A stretch of 64,000 nucleotides of DNA from Chryseobacterium gleum. GTDB lineage: Bacteria > Bacteroidota > Bacteroidia > Flavobacteriales_D > Sanyastnellaceae. The stretch is taken from the NCBI GenBank assembly GCA_945881835.1, contig CAMCVP010000009.1:1-64000 (forward strand), given 5' to 3'. The notes beneath the pieces were generated by a model. It worked only from the letters and a program-made list of their open reading frames with translations. It was not told where the DNA came from and made no database searches. A program made the position numbers and the translations under genes. Of the stretch, positions 26,353 to 35,223 are shown one piece after another. The stretch's first letter is position 1. Each line of letters starts with the position of its first letter.

Positions 26353-28236
26353 ATGAAAAAAATACTATTCTTTTTTGCGATTGTCGCTGCCCATTCTGTG
26401 AATGCACAGATTGCTGTTACTTACGTTACCGCCGATCAAGCCGTTCAGACATTGTTAGGTCCAGGTGTTACTTATGCGAATCCAGTTTTTAACGGAATAG
26501 CGCAGCAGTTGGGTGAAATGACGGGTAATACCAATACTAATTTTCAGATTACAGAGGGTATTGTGATTGGTTGTTCAGATGCGCAGGAGGTTGTTCCGAA
26601 TTTTTTCGGAACGGTTATTACTCCCAATATTTCTGGAGATCCAGATTTACTGTCGGTTGCGAACTCTGTTCCGCCCTTGATTGGTCAAGGATTTACGGTT
26701 GGTTCTGTTAACAACATTGCTTCACTTGAATTTGATTTCGTTGCAATAGGTGATAGTTTGAATTTCAATTACATTTTTGGATCTGATGAATACTTAACTT
26801 GGGTGAACAGTCAGTACAATGACGTGTTCGCTTTCTTTTTGAGCGGCCCGGGCATTACAGGTCCGTATGCGAGCCCTGCGGCTTTTCCGGGTGGTTCAGT
26901 GAACATCGCAATTGTTCCGCAATCGACTCCACCGCTTCCAATTACCATTAGTTCGGTGAATAACGTATTGAATGCGCCTTATTACGTAGATAATGGTGGT
27001 GGACTTATTCCAATTAATTTAAGAGGATTTACAGTGAAATTGGCTGCTCAGTATGATTTGACTTGTGGAGAGACTTATCACATTCGTTTGGCAATTGCAA
27101 ACGGATCTGACCAAGCGTTGAAATCGGATGTAATTATTGAAGCTGGTTCATTCACAACAGGAACTGACAATGCAGGAATTTCCTCAAGTGTTGTAAACCC
27201 GGCTCCGAATATTCCACCAAACTCAGTATTGGAAGGATGTGTAAACGGACAAGTGACGTTCAACTTCCCTGATTGTTTGGCTTTGGGAGATACCGTGAAT
27301 CTTATTTTTGGAGGAACCGCAACTTATTTGGAAGATTACCACACGAATGGGGTAACTCAATTTGTGGTTGCAGATACCGCTTTCGTCATTGATATTATTC
27401 CAATCTTGGATAACATTACGGAAGGAACAGAAACGATAATCATCAGTTGTAGCTATTTGTGCGAAGGGGCTTGTGATTCGGTTTCAGTGAGTGCAACCCT
27501 AGATTTGTTAGACTATGTAGGATTTGGTGTTTCGGCAACAGAGGATTTCTTAGTTTGTCCGGGTACTTCGCAAACAGTGAATCCAGGCGCTTCAGGCGGA
27601 TGGCCTCCGTATATTTATTCTTGGTCGAATGGACAAACCAGCGCGACACAAACGTTCTCACAGGGATCAGCAGGTCCATATTCGTATACCTTCTCAGATT
27701 ATTGCGGAGCAACCTTCACAGATGATTTTGTAATTACTGAACCACCGGTGTTCGGTTTCGCCACTGAGCAAGATTTGTGTGCTGGAATTGAATCGGAGAT
27801 ATTGGTTTATGGAGGATTGGAACCATACGTTTATCAATATGATGCCTTGGCCATGTTGTTGAATCCGCTTGAAAACACCATTACCGGAATTGCAGATAAT
27901 GCCTCTGACGTTATAATAACCGACTTTTGTAACCAGCAGGCTATTATTCCTTTCATTATCACTGTTTGTGATACGCATGAGCCGAATCTATTGTTAGTGA
28001 ATGCAGATGATTATGACAATGAGCATTTCAAGATACAAGGATTAGAGAGCTTCCCGAACAGCCAGGTTCGCATTTATAACCGTTGGGGAACGTTGATCTA
28101 CGAATCGTTGAATTACAGCAATCTCAGCGCTTGGGATGCAACAGATGCTCAAGACGGGGTGTATTTTTGGGTATTCAACCGTTCTGACGGAATTAGCAGA
28201 GAAGGTTATTTCCATGTGATGCACAAGAAACCTTAA
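26353..28236 (+). CDS. Choice-of-anchor L domain protein with CHU_C-type C-terminus (copy 1)
   Basis: 627 aa from the ATG at 26353; an in-frame TTG at 26335 would add six residues before the signal peptide (MKKILFFFAIVAAHSVNA/Q). The choice-of-anchor L domain (about 20-245) includes ITEGIVIGCSD, SLEFDFVAIGDSLNFNYIFG, SDEYLTWVNSQYNDVFAFFL and TYHIRLAIANGSDQ. PKD/SprB-like repeats follow (about 380-520). The end, FPNSQVRIYNRWGTLIYES to FHVMHKKP, is a gliding-associated CHU_C (type B T9SS) domain. I infer a T9SS-exported surface or released protein. The next gene is a paralogue with the same layout. Confidence 0.9.
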   Translation: MKKILFFFAIVAAHSVNAQIAVTYVTADQAVQTLLGPGVTYANPVFNGIAQQLGEMTGNTNTNFQITEGIVIGCSDAQEVVPNFFGTVITPNISGDPDLLSVANSVPPLIGQGFTVGSVNNIASLEFDFVAIGDSLNFNYIFGSDEYLTWVNSQYNDVFAFFLSGPGITGPYASPAAFPGGSVNIAIVPQSTPPLPITISSVNNVLNAPYYVDNGGGLIPINLRGFTVKLAAQYDLTCGETYHIRLAIANGSDQALKSDVIIEAGSFTTGTDNAGISSSVVNPAPNIPPNSVLEGCVNGQVTFNFPDCLALGDTVNLIFGGTATYLEDYHTNGVTQFVVADTAFVIDIIPILDNITEGTETIIISCSYLCEGACDSVSVSATLDLLDYVGFGVSATEDFLVCPGTSQTVNPGASGGWPPYIYSWSNGQTSATQTFSQGSAGPYSYTFSDYCGATFTDDFVITEPPVFGFATEQDLCAGIESEILVYGGLEPYVYQYDALAMLLNPLENTITGIADNASDVIITDFCNQQAIIPFIITVCDTHEPNLLLVNADDYDNEHFKIQGLESFPNSQVRIYNRWGTLIYESLNYSNLSAWDATDAQDGVYFWVFNRSDGISREGYFHVMHKKP

Positions 28237-28257
28237 GAATTAGAAAGAAACGGAAAG

Positions 28258-28286
28258 CCTCAAAGAAATTTGAGGTTTTCTTTTTT
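28258..28286 (+). terminator. Intrinsic terminator after choice-of-anchor L copy 1
   Basis: Stem CCTCAAA/TTTGAGG (28258-28275) with a GAAA tetraloop, followed by TTTTCTTTTTT. It separates the two paralogous genes, so they are probably transcribed separately. Confidence 0.88.
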
Positions 28287-28342
28287 ATAGCTGTTTCTTT
28301 GTACAACTTTTTGTTAACGACGGAAGTCGTACTTAAACCAAA

Positions 28343-30352
28343 ATGACAATTATGAAAAAGAGCTTTGTTTTGTTGTTATTATTGAATGCGTTGTTCTCAA
28401 ACTTCGTTTATTCTCAATTGACTGTAGATGCTACCCAACCGATTAATACTGTCATTCAGAATTTGTTGGGACCTAATGTTCAGTTTAGTAATGTTACTTT
28501 TTCTGGAGATGCAGATCAGATAGGGTTGTTCAACTCAACAACAAGCAACCTGCCATTTCCAACGGGTGTGATTATGGGGACAGGTGGAATCTCTAATGCT
28601 ATTGGCCCGAACAACTCGGGAAGCAGCAGTTTAACAGGCGGGAATTTTGGTGCGACAGATAACGATTTAAATGCGTTGGATGGTTTAACCCACAATGATG
28701 CTGCAATCTTGGAGTTTGATTTCATCGCAACCGGGACATCTATTTCTTTTGATTATGTCTTCGCTTCAGAAGAATATCCTGAGTATACCGGAGCTGGTTC
28801 TTGTGGAGATGTGAGTGACGTCTTTGGTTTCTTTTTGTCGGGCCCAGGAATAGCAGGAACATTCAGCAATGCTTCTGTTAACATTGCGCTCATACCAGGA
28901 ACAACAGAATTCGTTTCCATCAATAATTTGAATGCGGGCTGCGATGGATTAGCCGTTCCGGATGGAGCGAATTGCAATTATTGTGAGTATTACGTATACA
29001 ACGGAACAGGGACTAACGCGCCGTATAATACCGATGCGAATTATATTGAGTACGATGGTATGACAGTGATCCTTACCGCTACCTATGACAATTTGGAATG
29101 CGGGCAAACGTATCACATTAAGTTGGCTATTGCCGACGTGTCTGATACCGCTTTCGATTCTGCGGTATTCTTGAAGGAAGGAAGTTTCAATGTAGGTGGA
29201 AGCTTAATTGAATCGGTTGCGGTGACTAACCCTGGAGTGAGTCCAATCCCAGGATTTCCAGCGAACTCTATCCTTGAAGGAGACGGTTGTTACAACGGAC
29301 AATTCGTGATTACGCCGCCGCCTTGTTTGTTCGAGAACGATACCATTCAATTAATCTATTCGGGAACGGCTACGATTGGCGAAGATTACAATACCAATGG
29401 CGTTACGGAAATTATCTTGTTTCCAGGAGTTTCGGATACTTTATTCGTAAACGGAATGATTGACAACGTGGTTGAAGGAACTCAGACGGTAACTTTTGGA
29501 AACATCACTGCTGGTTACGAAACCATTGAGATAGGATTTATCTTTTTCAATCCGTCTATTCAGGCCATGGACACAGCAACGGCGTTTTTGAATATTGTAG
29601 ATTACGTTCCAACGGAATTGGCACCTGTAACAGATATTTTGAACTTATGTCCGAGTGCTACTGTCTCAGTTAATGCCGTTCCATTAATTTCTAACGGTGT
29701 TCCAAACTACACATTCAATTGGCAAGATGGCGCTGGGACGACCATTGGAACCAACGCGGTTCAGTCATTCGCTGTGGGAAGCGGAGGTAACTATGAGTTG
29801 ACTGTAACCGACTACTGTGGGAATGCAGATTCTTCGCTCTTCATTATTACAGAGCCACCGGCAATTGTGTTTGAAGATCTTCAAGATTTGTGCACGGGTA
29901 TTGAGTCTGAAGTTTTGGTAACTGGTGGATTGGAGCCTTACGTTATTGCTCCATCTACAGCATCGGCTTTTTATGTGAATGGCGTTACAAATTCGCTTAT
30001 CGGATTCGCTGGTGGATCGTATGATGTTACGATAACCGATGCTTGTAATCAAGTTGGCGTAGTGCCTTTCATTCTTACCGTTTGCGATACGGAGGAGCCG
30101 AATATTCTTTTGATCAACGTAGATGATTACGACAACGAAAGTTTCATCATTAAAGGATTGGAAAGTTTCCCGAACAGTCAATTGCGCATCTTCAATCGTT
30201 GGGGCGGATTGATGTATGAGTCTTTGAATTACAGCAACGACAATCCATGGAATGGCACCGACGTTGAAGACGGCGTTTACTTCTGGATCTTCAATCGTTC
30301 AGACGGAATTAGCCGCGAAGGCTATGTTCACGTCCTGCACAAGAAGCCTTAA
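28343..30352 (+). CDS. Choice-of-anchor L domain protein with CHU_C-type C-terminus (copy 2)
   Basis: 669 aa from 28343, or 666 from the ATG at 28352 (MKKSFVLLLLLNALFSNFVYS signal peptide). It has the same order as its neighbour: choice-of-anchor L domain with LEFDFIATGTSISFDYVFAS, EEYPEYTGAGSCGDVSDVFG and TYHIKLAIADVSD; Ig/SprB-like repeats; and a CHU_C end (FPNSQLRIFNRWGGLMYES to YVHVLHKKP). The last 80 residues are close to identical to copy 1, while the N-terminal domain has diverged more and has an extra Cys-rich loop (about 185-225, CDGLAVPDGANCNYCEYY). This suggests tandem duplication with a shared export signal under constraint. Confidence 0.9.
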   Translation: MTIMKKSFVLLLLLNALFSNFVYSQLTVDATQPINTVIQNLLGPNVQFSNVTFSGDADQIGLFNSTTSNLPFPTGVIMGTGGISNAIGPNNSGSSSLTGGNFGATDNDLNALDGLTHNDAAILEFDFIATGTSISFDYVFASEEYPEYTGAGSCGDVSDVFGFFLSGPGIAGTFSNASVNIALIPGTTEFVSINNLNAGCDGLAVPDGANCNYCEYYVYNGTGTNAPYNTDANYIEYDGMTVILTATYDNLECGQTYHIKLAIADVSDTAFDSAVFLKEGSFNVGGSLIESVAVTNPGVSPIPGFPANSILEGDGCYNGQFVITPPPCLFENDTIQLIYSGTATIGEDYNTNGVTEIILFPGVSDTLFVNGMIDNVVEGTQTVTFGNITAGYETIEIGFIFFNPSIQAMDTATAFLNIVDYVPTELAPVTDILNLCPSATVSVNAVPLISNGVPNYTFNWQDGAGTTIGTNAVQSFAVGSGGNYELTVTDYCGNADSSLFIITEPPAIVFEDLQDLCTGIESEVLVTGGLEPYVIAPSTASAFYVNGVTNSLIGFAGGSYDVTITDACNQVGVVPFILTVCDTEEPNILLINVDDYDNESFIIKGLESFPNSQLRIFNRWGGLMYESLNYSNDNPWNGTDVEDGVYFWIFNRSDGISREGYVHVLHKKP

Positions 30353-30362
30353 GACTTAAAAA

Positions 30363-31868
30363 TCAGATCAGTGAAACCCCAGACATTGTTTGGGGTTTTT
30401 CTATTCCCAAAAGTGTAAGTACAGTTGGTGCCACATCGGCTAATTTTCCGTCGTTCACTTTTGTGATTTCTTTGTCTACAATCCACACGGGAACGGGGTT
30501 CGTGGTGTGTGCTGTATTTGGAGAGCCGTCTTCGTTTACGGCGCAGTCTGCGTTGCCGTGATCGGCAATAACGATTAAGGAATATCCCAATTCAATAGCC
30601 GTCTCTGCAACTTGCTTCAAGCAGGCATCTGTTGTTTCAATGGCTTTCACGATTGCCTCGTACACGCCAGTGTGTCCGACCATATCTGGATTAGCGAAAT
30701 TCAAACAGAAAAAATCAGGTGTTTTTTCATGAAGGAATTGAATGCAAGATGAAGCAATTTCATTCGCGCTCATTTCGGGTTGAAGATCGTATGTTGCCAC
30801 CTTTGGTGAAGGAACCATAAGTCGACTCTCTCCGTCGAAGGGCTCTTCTCTTCCGCCATTGAAAAAGAAGGTGACGTGCGGATATTTTTCGGTTTCGGCA
30901 ATGCGCAATTGCGTTTTATTTGCGGAAGACAATGTTTCTCCAAGGGTGTCTGTGAGGTTGTCTTTTTCAAAAAGAATATTTACGTTTTGAAATGAATCGT
31001 CATAACGCGTCATGGTCACATAATGCAACGGGATTTTTTTCATTCCAAAATCTGGAAAATCTTGTTGATGCAGAGCCATGGTTATTTCACGACAACGATC
31101 GGTTCTGAAGTTGAAGCAAATAACAACATCGCCTTCTTCTATGCCTTGATAATTTCCTTCGATTTGAATGGGCTCAATAAACTCATCGGTTGTTCCATTC
31201 ACATAAGATTGCGCAACGGCCAATGAAGCAGAAGGACTTTTCTCGTGTGAGCCAGTTACAAATAAATCGTAGGCTTTCTTCACGCGTTCCCAACGTTTGT
31301 CGCGATCCATGGCGAAATATCTTCCAACGACACTTGCAATTTTTGCTTGCTTTCCTTTCAAATGATTTTCTAAATCTTCAATGAATCCTTCACCACTTTT
31401 CGGGTCGCAATCTCTTCCATCTGTAATGGCATGAATGAAGACTTTTGGAAGTTCTTGCTCCTCACAAATGTCAACGAGCGCTTTCAAATGACTGATGTGC
31501 GAATGCACGCCACCATCAGAAACGAGTCCAATGAAATGCACATTCTTGTTTTCTTTTTTTGCATGTTGAAGGGCTGCAAGAAGCACTGCATTTTTGTGTA
31601 ATTCGTGGTTGCGAATACTCAGGTGAATTTTCACCAAGTCTTGATACACAACTCTGCCGGCGCCTATGTTCATGTGTCCAACTTCACTGTTTCCCATTTG
31701 TCCTTCTGGAAGTCCAACGAACTCGCCGTCTGTGCGAAGTGTTGCGTGAGCTGCTGTATTGTTCAAGTGATGCGTAAACGGAGTCTGCGCGCTAAGAATA
31801 GCGTTAGAGTGATCGTTCTTGCCGATACCCCATCCGTCTAAAATAATAAGTCCAACTTTTTTTGTCAT
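30363..31868 (-). CDS. gpmI: 2,3-bisphosphoglycerate-independent phosphoglycerate mutase
   Basis: 501 aa manganese enzyme of glycolysis that interconverts 3- and 2-phosphoglycerate. The metal-binding Asp in LIILDGWGIG, catalytic Ser in GNSEVGHMNIGAGRVVYQD, the transferase-domain loops (ITDGRDCDP, GRYFAMDRDKRWER) and the C-terminal metal site VIADHGNAD with NTAHTTNPVPV are all present. Length is normal. Its ATG overlaps the stop of the upstream histidine kinase gene by 4 bp (ATGA), so the two are translationally coupled, an unusual pairing of central metabolism with a sensor. Confidence 0.97.
   Translation of the reverse strand: MTKKVGLIILDGWGIGKNDHSNAILSAQTPFTHHLNNTAAHATLRTDGEFVGLPEGQMGNSEVGHMNIGAGRVVYQDLVKIHLSIRNHELHKNAVLLAALQHAKKENKNVHFIGLVSDGGVHSHISHLKALVDICEEQELPKVFIHAITDGRDCDPKSGEGFIEDLENHLKGKQAKIASVVGRYFAMDRDKRWERVKKAYDLFVTGSHEKSPSASLAVAQSYVNGTTDEFIEPIQIEGNYQGIEEGDVVICFNFRTDRCREITMALHQQDFPDFGMKKIPLHYVTMTRYDDSFQNVNILFEKDNLTDTLGETLSSANKTQLRIAETEKYPHVTFFFNGGREEPFDGESRLMVPSPKVATYDLQPEMSANEIASSCIQFLHEKTPDFFCLNFANPDMVGHTGVYEAIVKAIETTDACLKQVAETAIELGYSLIVIADHGNADCAVNEDGSPNTAHTTNPVPVWIVDKEITKVNDGKLADVAPTVLTLLGIEKPQTMSGVSLI
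30374..30400 (+). terminator. Terminator-like hairpin inside the 3' end of convergent gpmI
   Basis: AAACCCCA (30374-30381) pairs with TGGGGTTT (30391-30398), followed by TT on the + strand; T total is five. It follows the choice-of-anchor L copy 2 stop by 21 bp but lies within the last codons of gpmI on the other strand (encoding KPQTMSG), so one sequence serves both. Confidence 0.7.
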
Positions 31869-32803
31869 TTTGAAAATGTAATTTGAAAGCGACTTCCGCG
31901 TGGGGAGTTGTCGCTAATGTTAATCTCTGCTTTGTGGGCTTTGCAAATTTCTTTCACAATATAAAGTCCTAATCCTGTTCCTTTTTGTGAACGGGTTTGT
32001 TCATTTCCAACCCTGTGAAATTTATCGAAGACTGCTTTTCTTTCTTCCTTGGGAATGCCTATTCCGTTGTCTGAAATTTCGAGGAGGATCAAGTGCTCAC
32101 TAGACTTTAATGTGATGTCAATGGATTCGTTCTCGGGTGAATATTTGTTAGCATTTTCCAGCAAATTGAAGAGTAAACTCACAAGCATGGTTTCTTCGCC
32201 TTCCAAATAAACATTCGATTCAGTGGTGCTATTTACGGCGCGCGCAGGGAATAACTGCTGGAACCGTTTCAGTTGAATTTCAATCAGAGAAGAAAAATCA
32301 ACGGTGTGCCAATTGCCCAGTGAAGTGTTTTGTTCGAATTGTGTTGCAAGAAGAATGTTATTCACCAACGTTTCCAATCGGTTTGATTCGGAAATAATAT
32401 CGGCGCATAGATCTTGCGATTGTTCTTCGCTTAGTTTGCGGTTTTTTAATGTCTGAGAATTGAGACGAATGGCAGCAATCGGAGTCTTCAATTCGTGTGT
32501 AACAGCGAGTAAAAAGTTTTTTTCCTTTTGAGCTCTTTTCAAGTCGTGCCAAACGTTTTTGGTAATCCACCAAATTCCTACAAACAGAAGCAAAAGGAAT
32601 ACGCCACCTTCACCAATGATCATGAAAATTTTATTTCGAAGGGCATTCGCTGGAAGTGTAGCGCCTTCAGTCTTCAAGTGTTGCAAATACGCGAGCTGCA
32701 ACCGGTAGAGCTGCCATCCCCACCAAACCAATTGAAAAACCAGATAAGCGGCCATAAGGTATAGCACCCCGAGCAATCTGCGTTTATTTCGAATCGATTT
32801 CAT
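31865..32803 (-). CDS. Membrane sensor histidine kinase
   Basis: 312 aa. Two TMs (about 10-30 and 58-80) enclose a periplasmic loop of only about 27 residues. HisKA domain with phosphoacceptor His103 in AVTHELKTPIAAIR, then HATPase_c with N box LLFNLLENANKYSP, G1 ISDNGIGIP, F box FDKFHRVG and G2 GTGLGLYIVKE. The short loop suggests sensing within the membrane or through a partner. No response regulator gene is adjacent; gpmI follows with a 4-bp overlap. The ATG lies 4 nt after a TACTTTTG box, so the message should be leaderless. Confidence 0.93.
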   Translation of the reverse strand: MKSIRNKRRLLGVLYLMAAYLVFQLVWWGWQLYRLQLAYLQHLKTEGATLPANALRNKIFMIIGEGGVFLLLLFVGIWWITKNVWHDLKRAQKEKNFLLAVTHELKTPIAAIRLNSQTLKNRKLSEEQSQDLCADIISESNRLETLVNNILLATQFEQNTSLGNWHTVDFSSLIEIQLKRFQQLFPARAVNSTTESNVYLEGEETMLVSLLFNLLENANKYSPENESIDITLKSSEHLILLEISDNGIGIPKEERKAVFDKFHRVGNEQTRSQKGTGLGLYIVKEICKAHKAEINISDNSPRGSRFQITFSK

Positions 32804-32807
32804 ACTG

Positions 32808-32815
32808 CAAAAGTA
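32808..32815 (-). promoter_or_regulatory. -7 box TACTTTTG, histidine kinase-gpmI operon
   Basis: Exact TAnnTTTG match on the minus strand with four bases (CAGT) before the ATG at 32803. No convincing -33 TTG at 19-21 bp. Confidence 0.6.
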
Positions 32816-32909
32816 CGGCGCTATTCCGATTTAGTTTGAGAAACAAATGATGTTAGAAATTTAAATTTTAATTGGTTATTCATTCAGAAAGTAGATGCAA
32901 TTTTGCGTT

Positions 32910-35183
32910 ATGTTTCATTCACGTTTTGCGTTAGCGCTTTTGTTTGGTTTTGTGTTGGTTCACAGAGCAGATGCTCAGCGCGTGGGTGTAGTTCTTAGCG
33001 GAGGCGGAGCAACTGCAATGGCGCACATTGGATTTCTTCGCGCATTGGAGGAAAACAACGTTCCTGTAGATTACATCTGCGGAACGAGCATGGGTGCCGT
33101 CATTGCCTCTTTTTATGCTGCAGGTTATTCTACACGTCAAATGGATTCTTTGTGCAGAACCCCTGAATTTGCTTTACTTTCTGAGGGGCAGGATTTGCCT
33201 ATTGACATGCAATTTTATTACTTAAAATCGGAGCCCACTGCATCGATGGTGAGTTTGAAATATTCAGGCGGAGACAATATTTCCAACACCCTTCCAACCA
33301 ATTTGATCAATCCGGCATTAATGGATTGGGTGCACATGAAATTGTTGAGCGCGGCCAGTGAGGCTGCACGTCAGAATTTCGATAGTTTGTTTGTTCCGTT
33401 TCGTTGTGTTGCGGCCGACGTAAAAAACAAGCAAGAAGTAATTTTCAAAAAGGGTTCGTTGAATGAAGCCGTCCGAGCTTCTTGCACTTATCCTTTTTAC
33501 ATGCCCCCACGAAGAGTTGATGGGCTTTTGCTTTATGACGGGGGAATTTATAACAACTTCCCCATGGATGTTATGTACCGCGATTTTCATCCGGATGTAA
33601 TTTTAGGTTGCAATGTTTCTAGCGCTCCTGCGGATCCAAAGGAGAATAATTTAATGTCTCAGTTGGAGGCTATGATTATTTCGAGAAAGGATGTGTTCAT
33701 TCCTTGTGAAGAGGTCGTTATTGTTCAGCCAAACAGCAGCGGGACATCGACTTTTCAGTTTTCCAATTCTCAAATCGCAATAGATTCGGGATATGTTGCC
33801 ACGATGCGCGCCATTCCTTCCATAAAAAAAATTGTAGAACGTGAAGTCTCGGTGGAAGACTTGCTCTTTAAGCGAAAAGCGTTCGCGAAGAAATGCGCCC
33901 CACTGGTGGTTGACGAAGTGCGCTTGGAAGGCTTGCCAAAAGGACAGACACAATACATTCGGGAATTGTTGGGAAGAAAGGAGGCTGCAATCCCTTTATC
34001 AGATTTGCAGCGCACATATTTCAGAGTGCTTGCAGATGGAAGCATAAAGTCGTTGTATCCAAAGATGATTTACAAGCCGGATTGTGGAAAGTACATTTTG
34101 GACTTACACGTGCAGCGCGAGAAAGATTTGATAGTCTCGTTCGGTGGGAACTTTAGTTCGCGGTCAATTAATACGGGATATGTTGGACTTCGATATAATC
34201 TGTTCGGACGCGTGAACACAGTGCTAGAGGCCAATAGTTACTTTGGGCGCTATTACGGTTCGGTTCAAGCGAAGGCGCGTTCGAAAATAATGTTATTCAA
34301 TTTACCCGTCGCTTTCGAGGTTTCCTTCACGCAGAATCGTTGGGATTATTATAAGAGTTTGACAACTTTTTTCGAGGATGTGAAGCCCTCGTATGTCTTG
34401 TTGAACGAACAGTTTGGCGAAGCCAGTTGGATTCTTCCAGCTGGAAGAAAGGCGAAGTTTAAGATTGATGCAATCTATACGCACCAATACGATAACTATT
34501 ATCAGACAAAGAATTTTTTGAGTATCGACACAGCAGATTTAACCGCGTTTAATGCGAAGATGGTTCGTTTCAATTATGTTCGAAGTACGTTGAATCGTAT
34601 TCAATACGCTACATCTGGTTCGCAAATAAAAGTGGTGGGAAAAGGTGTTACCGGGACTGAATATACGATCCCTGGTAGCACGAGCATCAATCGAGATACG
34701 CTCTCCAATAGTCATTCTTGGCTGCAGATGCGAGTGTATTACGAAAACTACGTTATCAATCAGCCCCGCTTTTCTTTCGGTATAAAGGCAGAGGTGTTGT
34801 GGTCTGGACAAAAAGATTTTCAGAACGCTACAGCGACTTCAATCATGAGTCCAACGCCAAGTTTCTTTCCTGAATTCAGGACATTTTATTTGCCTGTGTA
34901 TCGAGGTACGTCATTCTTTACTGTTGGAATTTCGCCTGTACTTCATCTGACTAAGAATGTGGATTTAAGGGCTGATGTATACGGATATCAACCGTTTCAA
35001 GCAACAGCGGTGCCGTCTTCAGATATCTATCGAACATACACCTTGGGAAGTGGAACCTTGGTTTATCACTCGCCAATTGGTCCTGTGAGTTTATCTGCCA
35101 ATTATTACGAGCAAAAGGAAAAACCTTGGAGTGTACTTTTCAACCTCGGTTTTATCATATCGAACACTTCGCCAAGGGATTAA
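32910..35183 (+). CDS. Patatin-like phospholipase fused to an outer-membrane barrel
   Basis: 757 aa from the ATG at 32910; another in-frame ATG at 32895 adds five residues. Signal peptide (MFHSRFALALLFGFVLVHRA), then a patatin domain (about 20-215) with the oxyanion loop LSGGGATAMAHIGFL, nucleophile Ser60 in GTSMG and catalytic Asp210 in DGG. A POTRA-like region (about 310-390) and a C-terminal beta-rich barrel follow, ending in an aromatic-rich strand pattern. This layout matches type Vd-like autotransporters (PlpD/FplA) and Bacteroidota patatin-barrel proteins, which are lipid acyl hydrolases at the outer membrane. The lone gene lies divergent from the kinase operon. Confidence 0.9.
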   Translation: MFHSRFALALLFGFVLVHRADAQRVGVVLSGGGATAMAHIGFLRALEENNVPVDYICGTSMGAVIASFYAAGYSTRQMDSLCRTPEFALLSEGQDLPIDMQFYYLKSEPTASMVSLKYSGGDNISNTLPTNLINPALMDWVHMKLLSAASEAARQNFDSLFVPFRCVAADVKNKQEVIFKKGSLNEAVRASCTYPFYMPPRRVDGLLLYDGGIYNNFPMDVMYRDFHPDVILGCNVSSAPADPKENNLMSQLEAMIISRKDVFIPCEEVVIVQPNSSGTSTFQFSNSQIAIDSGYVATMRAIPSIKKIVEREVSVEDLLFKRKAFAKKCAPLVVDEVRLEGLPKGQTQYIRELLGRKEAAIPLSDLQRTYFRVLADGSIKSLYPKMIYKPDCGKYILDLHVQREKDLIVSFGGNFSSRSINTGYVGLRYNLFGRVNTVLEANSYFGRYYGSVQAKARSKIMLFNLPVAFEVSFTQNRWDYYKSLTTFFEDVKPSYVLLNEQFGEASWILPAGRKAKFKIDAIYTHQYDNYYQTKNFLSIDTADLTAFNAKMVRFNYVRSTLNRIQYATSGSQIKVVGKGVTGTEYTIPGSTSINRDTLSNSHSWLQMRVYYENYVINQPRFSFGIKAEVLWSGQKDFQNATATSIMSPTPSFFPEFRTFYLPVYRGTSFFTVGISPVLHLTKNVDLRADVYGYQPFQATAVPSSDIYRTYTLGSGTLVYHSPIGPVSLSANYYEQKEKPWSVLFNLGFIISNTSPRD

Positions 35184-35200
35184 TTCCATTGGTTCTCCGT

Positions 35201-35208
35201 ACTTTTGC
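35201..35208 (+). promoter_or_regulatory. -7 box TACTTTTG, surface-polysaccharide gene block
   Basis: Exact TAnnTTTG match 15 nt before the ATG of the Gfo/Idh gene; probably drives the four-gene block that follows. Confidence 0.6.
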
Positions 35209-35223
35209 ATCTGATAAAGCTTT

